Assembly (NCBI GenBank): GCA_002086835.1
Contig: MVIG01000024.1
Span: forward strand, 1 to 64,000
Source of the DNA: Mycolicibacterium porcinum
GTDB lineage: Bacteria; Actinomycetota; Actinomycetes; Mycobacteriales; Mycobacteriaceae
Reading direction: 5' to 3'
Length of the DNA: 64,000 nt
Below the pieces are notes generated by a model. The model made no database searches, had not been told where the DNA came from, and saw only the letters and a program-made list of their open reading frames with translations. Made by a program: the position numbers and the translations under genes. This document shows, piece after piece, positions 8,637 through 16,890 of the stretch. Within the stretch, counting starts at the first letter, position 1. Every line of letters starts with the position of its first letter.

Positions 8637-9905
8637 TCAGGCGGCCGGTTTGAATTCGATGTGCAATTCGCTGAGCCCGCGCATGATGAACGTCGGCTCA
8701 TAGGTGTAGCGACGGTCCTCGGCGGGGCCGTGATGCTCGGTGGAGATCGTGATGTCGGACATCCGGTCCAGGATGCGGTTCAACGAGATTCGGCCTTCCG
8801 CGCGTGCCAGTGGCGCGCCCGGGCAGGAGTGCACACCCCGGATGAACGCGATCTGTTCGCGCACATTCGTCCGATCGGGCCGGAAGGTATTGGGATCGGC
8901 GAACTTCCGTTCGTCACGGTTGCAGGCGCCCGGCAACACCATGACGGTGGTGCCGGCAGGCACTTCGGTGTCACCGATGCTCGTGGTCTTGCTGGCCATC
9001 CGAAAGTGCGACTTGACCGGGCTCTCCATCCGCAATGTCTCTTCGAGGAACGACGGGATCTTGGACCGGTCGTCCCGGAGCATCGTCTCGAATCCCGGGT
9101 TGTCCGCGATGAATCGGACGGCTGAGCTAACCAGCTTGGTGGTGGTCTCCGTGCCTGCCGCGAACAGGAACGTCGACAGGTTCATGACGTCCTCGATGTC
9201 GGGGGTCGATCCGTCTTCGTATTTGGCCTGGGCCAGGCCGGTCAGCACGTCGTCACGCGGTGCGCGTCTGCGGTCCTCGATGTACGCGTAGAACTTGTCG
9301 TTGAGCCACTGCAGAGGGTTGTGCGTCGTCGGTGCCTCCTTGCCGAGCTCGCCGACGGTCTCCAGCGCGAACGCCGCCTTGAATTCCTCGTGGTCCTCAC
9401 CCGGGACACCCAGTAGATCGGCGATCACCAGAAGCGAGAACGGTTTGGCGTAATCGGCCAGGAACTCCGCCGATCCGCGGTCGACAAAGGTGTCGAGTTG
9501 CTGATCAGCCAGCCGCCACATGAAGTCCTCGTTCTCCTTGAGGCGTTTGGGCGTGATCAGCTTGTTCATCAGCCCGCGGGTTCGGGTGTGCAGCGGAGGA
9601 TCCTGCGACGTGATGTGCTCGCCCATCGGTACCGCGAGCCGATGCTCCTCGATCAGCTCCGAGACGTCGTCGCTCTCCCCCGGCCCGAACGGCAGGCCGG
9701 AGAACGGCCCCGCCACCGAAACGCACGACGAGAACGCCGGGTCCCTGTAGACGGCCAGCGCCTCGTCATAGCCGGTGACCGCCAGCACGTTGAACGGCGT
9801 CGCATGGGAAACAGGACACTTCGACCGCAGGTGATCGAAGTAGGGATACGGGTCGGGCACCAGGGCCGGGTCGGTGAAGAAATCCACTGTCTCGAAGTCG
9901 GTCAC
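8637..9905 (-). CDS. cytochrome P450
   Basis: This 422-residue P450 has its heme Cys361 in AFIRGVHSCPGAPLARAE, its I-helix as AAGTETTT and its ExxR as EETLR. It starts at GTG behind AAAGGAA; upstream in-frame codons belong to a repeat-bearing intergenic stretch. It is clearly related to the P450 at 38830-40110: both share ITPKRLKENED, PAGTTVMVL/NAGTTVMVL and the same C-terminal layout. It is part of the leftward run from 15822 to 6811 and has no ferredoxin immediately beside it. Confidence 0.94.
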   Translation of the reverse strand: MTDFETVDFFTDPALVPDPYPYFDHLRSKCPVSHATPFNVLAVTGYDEALAVYRDPAFSSCVSVAGPFSGLPFGPGESDDVSELIEEHRLAVPMGEHITSQDPPLHTRTRGLMNKLITPKRLKENEDFMWRLADQQLDTFVDRGSAEFLADYAKPFSLLVIADLLGVPGEDHEEFKAAFALETVGELGKEAPTTHNPLQWLNDKFYAYIEDRRRAPRDDVLTGLAQAKYEDGSTPDIEDVMNLSTFLFAAGTETTTKLVSSAVRFIADNPGFETMLRDDRSKIPSFLEETLRMESPVKSHFRMASKTTSIGDTEVPAGTTVMVLPGACNRDERKFADPNTFRPDRTNVREQIAFIRGVHSCPGAPLARAEGRISLNRILDRMSDITISTEHHGPAEDRRYTYEPTFIMRGLSELHIEFKPAA

Positions 9906-9925
9906 ATCAGGTTCCTTTCTTCTCC

Positions 9926-9985
9926 GCGAGCAGACACATGACTGCCCAAAATCACGCGATTGGGTGCAGTCATGTGTCTGCTCGC
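9926..9985. repeat. long perfect inverted repeat between two P450 genes
   Basis: Arms of 20 bp (GCGAGCAGACACATGACTGC at 9926-9945, and its exact complement at 9966-9985) flank a 20-nt centre that can pair a further 4 bp. It lies in the 88-nt gap between two same-strand P450 genes. It may act as an attenuator or terminator, or may be a mobile intergenic palindrome. Two other long palindromes of different sequence occur at 46098 and 60850. Confidence 0.7.
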
Positions 9986-9993
9986 CAGAGTTG

Positions 9994-11202
9994 TCATCCG
10001 AACAGCACCGGTAGCGATGTCGGCGAACGGAAGACCTGGCCACGGATGTGCGGATCGTCTCCGTCCGGGTCAAGCCGCAGGTTGGGCAACCGGTCCAGCA
10101 GAAGGTTGATGGCAGTGCGCATCTCGAGGCGCGCGAGGTGCATTCCCAGGCACACGTGCACCCCGTGGCCCCAGCCGAGACTCCCCTTGGAGGTGCGGAA
10201 GATGTCGAACTGGTCCGGGTTCTCCCACCGGTCTTCCTGCCGATTCGCCGAACCGAGCATCGGCATCACCGAGCAGCCTTCCGGAATGTGTATCCCACCG
10301 AGCTCGGTGTCACAGGTCGTGGTGCGGGTGATCGTCAGCAGTGGCGGATTCCAGCGCACCGCCTCCTCGATCGCGTGCGGCAGCAGCGACCGGTCGGCGC
10401 GGACCGCATCCAATTGCGTTGTGTCCGAGAGCAATCCGAACAGCAGGTTGCCCAGCGACCGGTAGGTGGTCTCCACCCCCGCGGGCAACAACAGTCGGAG
10501 GAACGAGAAGATCTCTTCGTCGGTGAGCTTCTCGCCGTCGATCTCGGCCTCCGCGAGCAGGCTGATCATGTCTTCCTTGGGCTCGGCGCGACGAGCCTGC
10601 AGGATCGGAGCGAAGTACTCGCACAGCGCCGCCGACGCCGCCAGCCCACGCTCCGGGTTCATGATCCAGCTCAGCAGGGAGATGGACCACCGCTGGAACT
10701 GCGGATAGTCCTCCTCGGGCAGTCCCAACAGCCCGGCGATGATCCGGCTCGGGTAGTCGAAGGTGAATTCCTTGACCAGGTCGACCTTGCCCTTGGCTGC
10801 GAAACCGTCGATAAGCTCGTTGGCGACGCGACCGACCAGCTCGTCTTCCCAACGCGCCAAGGCCTTTTGCGAGAACGCCTTCGACACCAGCGAACGCAGC
10901 CGGCCGTGCACGGGTTCGTCCATGCCCAGCATCACCCGCTCGCCGAGCACCGGGCCGAACGCCGCGATGACACCCGACGACGAGAATGTCACGTTGTCGC
11001 GCAGCATCTGCTGGGCGTCCTCGTAGCGGTACACGATGAAGACCGGCTTGCCTTCCTCCCCCGGCATCGCGGACATGTCGATCCGCTGGATCGGTTCCTC
11101 GCGCCGAAGCCTTGCGAGTTCCGGGAACGGGTCCCGGACGTCACCGGAGACGGCGTCGTCGAACGAGCCGAAGTCCTCGAGGTCGTCAAAAAGCTGTTCC
11201 AC
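9994..11202 (-). CDS. cytochrome P450
   Basis: This 402-residue P450 has heme Cys351 in LGWGHGVHVCLG, I-helix PAGVETTYR and ExxR EEAVR. It is only distantly similar to the neighbour at 8637, so it is not a recent duplicate. It lies 12 nt downstream of an aldehyde dehydrogenase gene, with which it is probably cotranscribed. Together with the SDR upstream, the order suggests iterative oxidation of one carbon from C-H to acid. No ferredoxin is adjacent. Confidence 0.93.
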   Translation of the reverse strand: MEQLFDDLEDFGSFDDAVSGDVRDPFPELARLRREEPIQRIDMSAMPGEEGKPVFIVYRYEDAQQMLRDNVTFSSSGVIAAFGPVLGERVMLGMDEPVHGRLRSLVSKAFSQKALARWEDELVGRVANELIDGFAAKGKVDLVKEFTFDYPSRIIAGLLGLPEEDYPQFQRWSISLLSWIMNPERGLAASAALCEYFAPILQARRAEPKEDMISLLAEAEIDGEKLTDEEIFSFLRLLLPAGVETTYRSLGNLLFGLLSDTTQLDAVRADRSLLPHAIEEAVRWNPPLLTITRTTTCDTELGGIHIPEGCSVMPMLGSANRQEDRWENPDQFDIFRTSKGSLGWGHGVHVCLGMHLARLEMRTAINLLLDRLPNLRLDPDGDDPHIRGQVFRSPTSLPVLFG

Positions 11203-11214
11203 AGACGTTCTCCT

Positions 11215-12699
11215 CTACTGCGCCGGGTAGGCGACTGATTTCACTTCGGTGTACTGGCTGAAGCCCACGACCCCGTTCTGGCGCCCGACGCCGCTGTTCT
11301 TGTAGCCACCGAACGGGGTGTCGGCGCCGTAGCCCACAGTGCCGTTGAGCCCGATGAACCCGGCGCGCAGCCGGCGTGCGACGGCAAGCGACCGCTCCAG
11401 CGAGCCGGACATGACGTTGCCGGCAAGTCCGTACGGGCTGTCGTTGGCGATCCGGACGGCGTCCGCTTCGTCCTCGTAGGGTATGACGACGAGAACCGGC
11501 CCGAAGATCTCCTCCTGGGCGATCGTCATCGAGTTGTCGACATCGGTGAAAAGGGTTGGGTTGACCCAAAATCCCTTGTCGAAATGATCAGGCGCTTCGG
11601 TGCTGCCGACGAGCATGGTGGCGCCTTCGTCGACGCCCTTCCTGATATAGCCCAGGATGCGGGCCTGCTGTTTGGCCGAGATCACCGGACCGCAGAGCGT
11701 TCCGGGATCCTGTGGATCACCGGGGACGATGTTCTCGTAGATGGCCTTCAAGATCGCGACGCCCTCGTCGTAGCGGGAGCGGGGCAACAGCATTCGGGTG
11801 GGAGCGGCGCAGCCCTGCCCCGCGTGCAGCAACGGGCCGATACCGATCAGGCATGCAGTGTTGAAATCGGCATCTTCCAAGACGATGGTGGCGGACTTAC
11901 CGCCCAGCTCGAGAAACAGCCGCTTCATGGTCGCGGCACCTTTTTCCATGATCCGCTTGCCCACGGCCGTGGAGCCGGTGAACGAGATCATGTCGACCTT
12001 CGGCGACAGCGTCAGTTCTTCGCCGACGAGATGGTCCGACGCCGTCACCACATTCACCACACCCGCTGGAATATCGGTGTGCTCGGCGATGAGCCGGCCG
12101 AGCCGCGTGGCGTTGAACGGTGTGTCGGGCGCGGGCTTGAGCACCACGGTGTTGCCGGCCGCCAGCGCCTGCCCCAGCTTGTTGATGGCCACCTCGAACG
12201 GGAAGTTCCACGGCACGATGGCACCGACCACTCCGACCGGCTCGTGCCACACCTTTCGGGTGGTGTTCACACCGGTGACGGATACCACCGTGTCACCGAG
12301 ATCGGTTTCCCACGGGAACGTTTCGATCAGCCGAGCCGGGTATCTGAGGCCGTCGGCGAGCGGGGCGTCGAGTTGCGGTCCGTGCGTCACCGCACGCGGG
12401 GCACCGACCTCACAGATCAGCTCCTCGCGCAGCTCCTCCACCTCGCGTTCGATGGCCTCGTGCAGTTGTTCGAGGCACCTCTTGCGGAGTTGACGATCGG
12501 TGGACCAGTCGGTCTCGTCGAATGACCGGCGGGCCGCGTCGATGGCCCGGTTCATGTCCGCCTTCGAGGCGTCCGAGACCTCCCCCAGCACGTCTTCATT
12601 CGCCGGGTTGACGTTGGTGAACGTGCCGGCCTCACCGTCGACGAGCTTGCCGTCGATCAGCATTCTCGATTCGAAGTGCACTGTCGAACGCTCAGCCAT
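11215..12699 (-). CDS. NAD(P)-dependent aldehyde dehydrogenase
   Basis: This 494-residue enzyme has general base Glu264 (FLELGGKSA), nucleophile Cys297 (HAGQGCAAP) and the PWNFPFE and FTGST segments of the family. Its start overlaps the end of the upstream SDR by 8 nt (ATGGCTGA), which indicates coupling. In the operon it follows an AveC-like protein and an SDR and precedes two P450s, so it probably converts a pathway aldehyde to the acid. Its substrate is unknown. Confidence 0.93.
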   Translation of the reverse strand: MAERSTVHFESRMLIDGKLVDGEAGTFTNVNPANEDVLGEVSDASKADMNRAIDAARRSFDETDWSTDRQLRKRCLEQLHEAIEREVEELREELICEVGAPRAVTHGPQLDAPLADGLRYPARLIETFPWETDLGDTVVSVTGVNTTRKVWHEPVGVVGAIVPWNFPFEVAINKLGQALAAGNTVVLKPAPDTPFNATRLGRLIAEHTDIPAGVVNVVTASDHLVGEELTLSPKVDMISFTGSTAVGKRIMEKGAATMKRLFLELGGKSATIVLEDADFNTACLIGIGPLLHAGQGCAAPTRMLLPRSRYDEGVAILKAIYENIVPGDPQDPGTLCGPVISAKQQARILGYIRKGVDEGATMLVGSTEAPDHFDKGFWVNPTLFTDVDNSMTIAQEEIFGPVLVVIPYEDEADAVRIANDSPYGLAGNVMSGSLERSLAVARRLRAGFIGLNGTVGYGADTPFGGYKNSGVGRQNGVVGFSQYTEVKSVAYPAQ

Positions 12700-13582
12700 G
12701 GCCCGGGTTCTCCCCTCGTAGTGCGCCGAACCGGGGAATGCCCATCATCAACCGGGTCATCTGGTGCAAGCCCGCTGCGGGAAGGAATCGGTTGGCGATC
12801 AACAACATTCGTGCGTCCGGTCCGACAGCGGTCTTCACGAACGGTTTCCGGCTGTCCAGGGCCTTGGCCAGGCCCACGGCGAACTTTTCGGGTGGCCGGG
12901 CCGCGCGCTTCATCATGGCCCGACCCCGCTTGTCCATCGTGCGGTGGTGGCGAGCGTACGGCCCATCCAGGTCGCGCACGTCTGTCGTGCCGGCGTCGGT
13001 GATGATCTCCGTGTCGTAGGTCCCAGTGACCAGAATCGTGACACCGATCCCGAACGGTGAGATCTCCCCCGCCATCGATTCGCCCCACCTTTCCAGCGCA
13101 CCTTTGACCGCCGAATACGGTGCGGTTGCCGGCATTCCACGGACGCCCGCAGCACTCGAGATCAGCACGATGCGGCCGGTCCCGGCCGCTCGCATCGACG
13201 GCAGCAGCGCCTTGGTGAGCGTCACCGGGCCGAAGACATTGGTCGCGAACATCCGCTCCCACAGGTCCGGCGGCGTCTCCTCGACCATCCCCGCCGCCGA
13301 GATCCCGGCGTTGTGCACCACTGCATATGGCGCGCCGACGGTTTCGGTGACGTCCTTGGCCGCCGCGGCGATCGATGCGGCGTCGGTGAGATCGAGCTGG
13401 ATACCGATGAGCCGGTCGTCGTCCTCGGCGGCTCCCGTCGCTGCCCGCAGCAGTGCCATTCCCCGATCTGGCGAACGCATCGCGGCCACCACGCGCCACC
13501 CCTCGCGATACAGGCGCGTGGCCGATGCGAAGCCGAGCCCACGGGACGCACCCGTGATGAGGACTGTCCGCGGCTCAGCCAT
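12692..13582 (-). CDS. short-chain dehydrogenase/reductase
   Basis: This classical SDR of 296 residues has TGASRGLG near residue 12, NAG, and the Ser-Tyr-Lys set in ISSAAG and PYSAVKGALE. The region after the catalytic Lys (VTILVTGTYDTEI and a long C-terminal tail of about 90 residues) resembles retinol/steroid-type SDRs rather than FabG. ATG at 13582 was chosen; it overlaps the AveC-like stop by 8 nt. It lies between the AveC-like protein and the aldehyde dehydrogenase in the leftward operon. Confidence 0.88.
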   Translation of the reverse strand: MAEPRTVLITGASRGLGFASATRLYREGWRVVAAMRSPDRGMALLRAATGAAEDDDRLIGIQLDLTDAASIAAAAKDVTETVGAPYAVVHNAGISAAGMVEETPPDLWERMFATNVFGPVTLTKALLPSMRAAGTGRIVLISSAAGVRGMPATAPYSAVKGALERWGESMAGEISPFGIGVTILVTGTYDTEIITDAGTTDVRDLDGPYARHHRTMDKRGRAMMKRAARPPEKFAVGLAKALDSRKPFVKTAVGPDARMLLIANRFLPAAGLHQMTRLMMGIPRFGALRGENPGHG

Positions 13583-14705
13583 TCTGGTTACCCGTCGCGC
13601 AACGGTTGCTCTTCGAGCCCAACTCGACGTCGGGGTTGCGGACCGGACCCTGCTGCCAGGTGGACCACTTGCCGACCGAATACGGTCCCTCGGCTCCGTT
13701 CGCCCGGTAATAGCCTTGCGGGTCATAGATCTTCGCCTCGGGATACGGCCACGGGCAGGCGACCGAGGTGGCCAGCCCGCTGGCCTTGATCGCCCAGAAC
13801 CAGCCGCCGTAGGCGAAGTACGACACGTTGATGATCGCGAACATCACCAGGAACGTGCCGAGCACGGGCTTCGACGGGAAGAGCCTCGCCTTCGCGGCGA
13901 GCTTCTCCGCCACCGATTTTCCCGTGTCGTCCCGGTACACCAGAATCGCTGCCGGAACCATCACGAAGGTCACCGACAGCGACTCCCAGATCAGCGGGAA
14001 CTGAAAGGTGCTGCCGGGGAACAACGTTCCGAACGGGATCGCCTGCGAGTAGATGTACAGTCCGGTGCGCACCAGGCTGACCTCGAGGATGGCGTCGAAG
14101 ATGAAGCCGATGACCAGCACCAGGGCGCCCAGGCTGATCAGTGGGTGCCGGGTGACGAACGCCTCTGGACCGTGTTTGGCCTGCAACTTGCGCAGAATCC
14201 AGATCCCCGGGAAGTACGGCCCGAAGTAGAACAGTACGTAGCCGAAGACGATGAAAGGTTCCACCGTCGGCGACATCATGATCAGGTACCAGTTCTCGGG
14301 CCAGTGCAACAGCATCGGGTTGTAGACCGCGTAGGGCGACCAGTTCATGATCGGGTCCTGCCAGACGATCAGCGTCGTGCACAGCACCATGAGCAGCACG
14401 GGGCTACCGGGGTTCTTGCGCCAGCCGACGATGAACATGACGGTGAACACCACGACGATGATCACGGCGCCCACCTGCGGAATGATCTGCCAGTGATCGA
14501 ACGCGGTCAGGAAGCCGACGGGACGTGGCCGCCCCTCGACGTTCGGGTTCGCCACCCGTGGGTCGACATCAGTGCGGCCGACCGCGACGAACAGGCCGAG
14601 AAAGCCGAGCCAGGCGAGCAGTGCGATCACCCGGCCCCAATTCGGGCTCTTACGCATCGGCCGCTGCACCCGTGTCTCGGGCGGTAGCGATTCCTGTGTG
14701 GTCAT
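13575..14705 (-). CDS. AveC-like (spirocyclase family) membrane protein
   Basis: This 376-residue polytopic protein has about eight hydrophobic helices. Between them lies the conserved-looking loop VWQDPIMNWSPYAVYNPMLLHWPENW, and near the end PWPYPEAKIYDPQG, both marks of the AveC-like family annotated in actinobacteria. In avermectin biosynthesis AveC has dehydratase and spirocyclase activity; whether mycobacterial homologs are enzymes is not known to me. ATG at 14705 lies 1 nt after the stop of the substrate-binding-fold gene. A shorter relative is at 6811, so the cluster carries two. Confidence 0.78.
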   Translation of the reverse strand: MTTQESLPPETRVQRPMRKSPNWGRVIALLAWLGFLGLFVAVGRTDVDPRVANPNVEGRPRPVGFLTAFDHWQIIPQVGAVIIVVVFTVMFIVGWRKNPGSPVLLMVLCTTLIVWQDPIMNWSPYAVYNPMLLHWPENWYLIMMSPTVEPFIVFGYVLFYFGPYFPGIWILRKLQAKHGPEAFVTRHPLISLGALVLVIGFIFDAILEVSLVRTGLYIYSQAIPFGTLFPGSTFQFPLIWESLSVTFVMVPAAILVYRDDTGKSVAEKLAAKARLFPSKPVLGTFLVMFAIINVSYFAYGGWFWAIKASGLATSVACPWPYPEAKIYDPQGYYRANGAEGPYSVGKWSTWQQGPVRNPDVELGSKSNRCATGNQNG

Positions 14706-14706
14706 G

Positions 14707-15822
14707 TCACTCCTGCCCGAAGCGATCGACCAGGCGTGAATTGATGCCGTCCGCATCGAGCGTCCGGGCGACCAGGTAGCCCGATCCCATCCATGCCCGC
14801 CGCGTCCACTTCCCGAGAGACACCCGGGTTCCGGGCGCACCGGAAGCGGCCGGCATCATCTTCACGCGCTCGAGCGCCTCCTTGACCCCGCGCGGACTCA
14901 GCGGATGGGCATCGGTGAAGGCACGCACCAGCGTCGCGGCGACGTCGTGGTTGACCACCGTGACGCAGTACTCGGGACGACTCCCGTTGTACCGCTTGGC
15001 ATATCTATCCAGCCAGTCCTGTCCGACCGGGTTCCCCTCGTCGTACTGGTCGACTCCGATCCAGCCGAGGAAGGCATTCCACATGATCGGGTTCACCCAG
15101 GCGTTCTGGAACGCGGTGGTGGTGAAGCGCGGCGGATCCCAGTCGACCGCCTCAAGCGCCGGATTGATGAAGACGATCCCGAAACCGAACCCGAGATGGA
15201 CGATCGCCTCGGCCTTCGCCTCGTGCAGCGTGCTCACCGCGGCGTTGATGTCCTGAGCGGTCTGCGCGATGGCAGCTTCGGCGACGATCCGAATGCCCTT
15301 GCGGGCACATGCGGTTCGCAGATTCTTCAGATAGCTGTCGCCGATGAGGTTCTGCTCGACGAGTACGCCTATGTCGGTCAGGCCACGCTTCGCGACGAGA
15401 TCTGCCAGAAAGATCGGTTCGTCCGTCATCGATCCCTGCGGGAAGGCGAACGTCCACTCGCCGAGCCAGTCGTCGGTTCCCGTGACGCTGATCGCCGGCA
15501 CCTTGAAGCGGTCTTCGATGGCTTCCCGCAACGGCACGCAGTTGTCGGTGATGTTCGGTCCGAACACCACGAGGCAACCCTCGTCGACGAGCTCGCCGTA
15601 GGCGTCGATCACGGCCTTCACCGAGCCCTTCGGCAGCCCTTCCACCTCGCGGTAGATCATCTGCACCGGCCGATCCATCAGCCCCTGCTCGACGGCCTCC
15701 TCGAACACCAGGTCAAAGGTCCGGGTGAAGGAGTCCTTCAGTTCTTCCGGGAACCCGGGCGGCAACGTGAAGTCCATCAGGTAGCCGACCTTGATGGGCT
15801 CAGCAGTGCTCTCGTACGACAT
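14707..15822 (-). CDS. periplasmic-binding-fold protein lacking a signal peptide
   Basis: This 371-residue protein has the type I periplasmic-binding (branched-chain amino acid receptor-like) fold: IKVGYLMDF at the start, LVVFGPNITDNC, then two lobes with TDIGVLVEQN and FTTTAFQN. It starts MSYESTAEPIKVG, with no hydrophobic signal and no lipobox, and no permease or ATPase gene of an ABC transporter lies nearby. It may therefore be a cytosolic binding protein or sensor for a pathway compound rather than an importer component. It is the first gene of the leftward operon and has an operator 45 nt upstream. Confidence 0.75.
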   Translation of the reverse strand: MSYESTAEPIKVGYLMDFTLPPGFPEELKDSFTRTFDLVFEEAVEQGLMDRPVQMIYREVEGLPKGSVKAVIDAYGELVDEGCLVVFGPNITDNCVPLREAIEDRFKVPAISVTGTDDWLGEWTFAFPQGSMTDEPIFLADLVAKRGLTDIGVLVEQNLIGDSYLKNLRTACARKGIRIVAEAAIAQTAQDINAAVSTLHEAKAEAIVHLGFGFGIVFINPALEAVDWDPPRFTTTAFQNAWVNPIMWNAFLGWIGVDQYDEGNPVGQDWLDRYAKRYNGSRPEYCVTVVNHDVAATLVRAFTDAHPLSPRGVKEALERVKMMPAASGAPGTRVSLGKWTRRAWMGSGYLVARTLDADGINSRLVDRFGQE

Positions 15823-15866
15823 CTTGCCTCCGTGATGCGGCGCCCATCGCGGTGAACACCGGTGGC

Positions 15867-15882
15867 GACCTAATATTTGTTC
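15867..15882. promoter_or_regulatory. AAATATTT-type operator (copy 1)
   Basis: The site reads GACCTAATATTTGTTC and matches the palindrome GAnCAAATATTTGnTC at all but one fixed position. It lies 45 nt upstream of the leftward operon that begins with the binding-fold gene. The same motif recurs at 16813, 18605 and 19698; the last is the tandem TetR gene's own promoter. Confidence 0.6.
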
Positions 15883-15909
15883 TGAACGTAACGGGGCTGC
15901 GGCACCACG

Positions 15910-16758
15910 TCAATCGCCGGCTGCCGATTCGCCCAGGTAGACATCGATCAGCTCGTGCAGGCCGCGGCTCACCGCAACGTCATCGGTCAGCGGCCCCGCG
16001 ATCGCCACCCTGGCTGCCACAGCGACGGGTAGCCCTTCGGCGATCAGTCGCCCAGCCGCGATCAGCACACGGGTCGACGCGACTTCACGCAGGCCGCCGG
16101 TCTCCAGCCGCCGGATGGCCTGCCCGAACCGCACCAACTCGGCAGCGGTGCGCCGATCCACCCCGGCCTCGTGGGCGATGATGCCCTCCTCGACATCGGG
16201 GGCCGGAAAACCGAACTCGATGGCCACCATTCGCTGGCGGGTCGAGTCCTTGAGGTCTTTCAGGACACTTTGGTAACCCGGGTTGTACGACATCACCAAG
16301 CCGAAACCCGGCGCCGCGTCGAGCGTGATGCCCAGACGTTCTATCGGCAGCTGGCGGCGGTAGTCGGCGAGGGGGTGCAAGACCACCGTGGTGTCCTGGC
16401 GGGCCTCGACCACCTCGTCCAGATAACAGATTGCGCCCTCGCGCACCGCGCGGGTCAGCGGACCATCCACCCAGACGGTTTCGTCACCCCGCAACAGGTA
16501 TCGACCGACGAGGTCGGCAGTGGTGAGGTCGTCGTGGCAGGCGACGGTGATCAGTGGCCGGCCGAGGTCGTGAGCCATCGCCTCGACGAAGCGCGTCTTG
16601 CCGCATCCGGTCGGCCCCTTCAGGACGAGCGAAAGACCTTGGCGATATGCGGCCTTGAACACGGTCTCTTCGTTGCCGACCGGCTTGTAGTAAGGACGCT
16701 CACTCAAGACCTGCGAACTGGCACCGTTCTGGCGAGCGAGCCCGGACTCGTTGACCAT
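15910..16758 (-). CDS. MoxR/CbbQ-NorQ type AAA+ ATPase
   Basis: This 282-residue AAA+ protein has Walker A GPTGCGKT (48-55), Walker B CYLDEV (111-116), and the sensor-like SYNPGYQ segment typical of the CbbQ/NorQ/MoxR branch. These ATPases work with a VWA-domain partner to remodel or load cofactors into metalloenzymes. That partner is the next gene upstream (16891). I chose ATG at 16758 because GAAAGG ends 7 nt before it. What enzyme this pair serves here is unknown; P450s or the membrane proteins of the operon are candidates only by position. Confidence 0.88.
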   Translation of the reverse strand: MVNESGLARQNGASSQVLSERPYYKPVGNEETVFKAAYRQGLSLVLKGPTGCGKTRFVEAMAHDLGRPLITVACHDDLTTADLVGRYLLRGDETVWVDGPLTRAVREGAICYLDEVVEARQDTTVVLHPLADYRRQLPIERLGITLDAAPGFGLVMSYNPGYQSVLKDLKDSTRQRMVAIEFGFPAPDVEEGIIAHEAGVDRRTAAELVRFGQAIRRLETGGLREVASTRVLIAAGRLIAEGLPVAVAARVAIAGPLTDDVAVSRGLHELIDVYLGESAAGD

Positions 16759-16812
16759 CAACACACCTTTCGTCGTAACCGCAACGCTGCGGCACCCGGC
16801 GAGCCTAACGCG

Positions 16813-16828
16813 GAACAGATGTTTGTTT
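16813..16828. promoter_or_regulatory. AAATATTT-type operator (copy 2)
   Basis: GAACAGATGTTTGTTT, 55 nt upstream of the MoxR start, matches most of the palindrome GAnCAAATATTTGnTC. It suggests the ATPase has its own promoter under the same regulator although the VWA gene lies just upstream on the same strand. Confidence 0.5.
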
Positions 16829-16890
16829 CAACCATTCACCATTGCGGTCCGGCCCCACCGATGGCTCCAATGGGATTCTGGGACTTGGCA

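Noticed and set aside
13026-14687. A 553-codon plus-strand frame opposite the SDR and AveC-like genes
   Set aside because: His/Arg/Asp-rich composition, no domain, and complete overlap with two well-supported genes.
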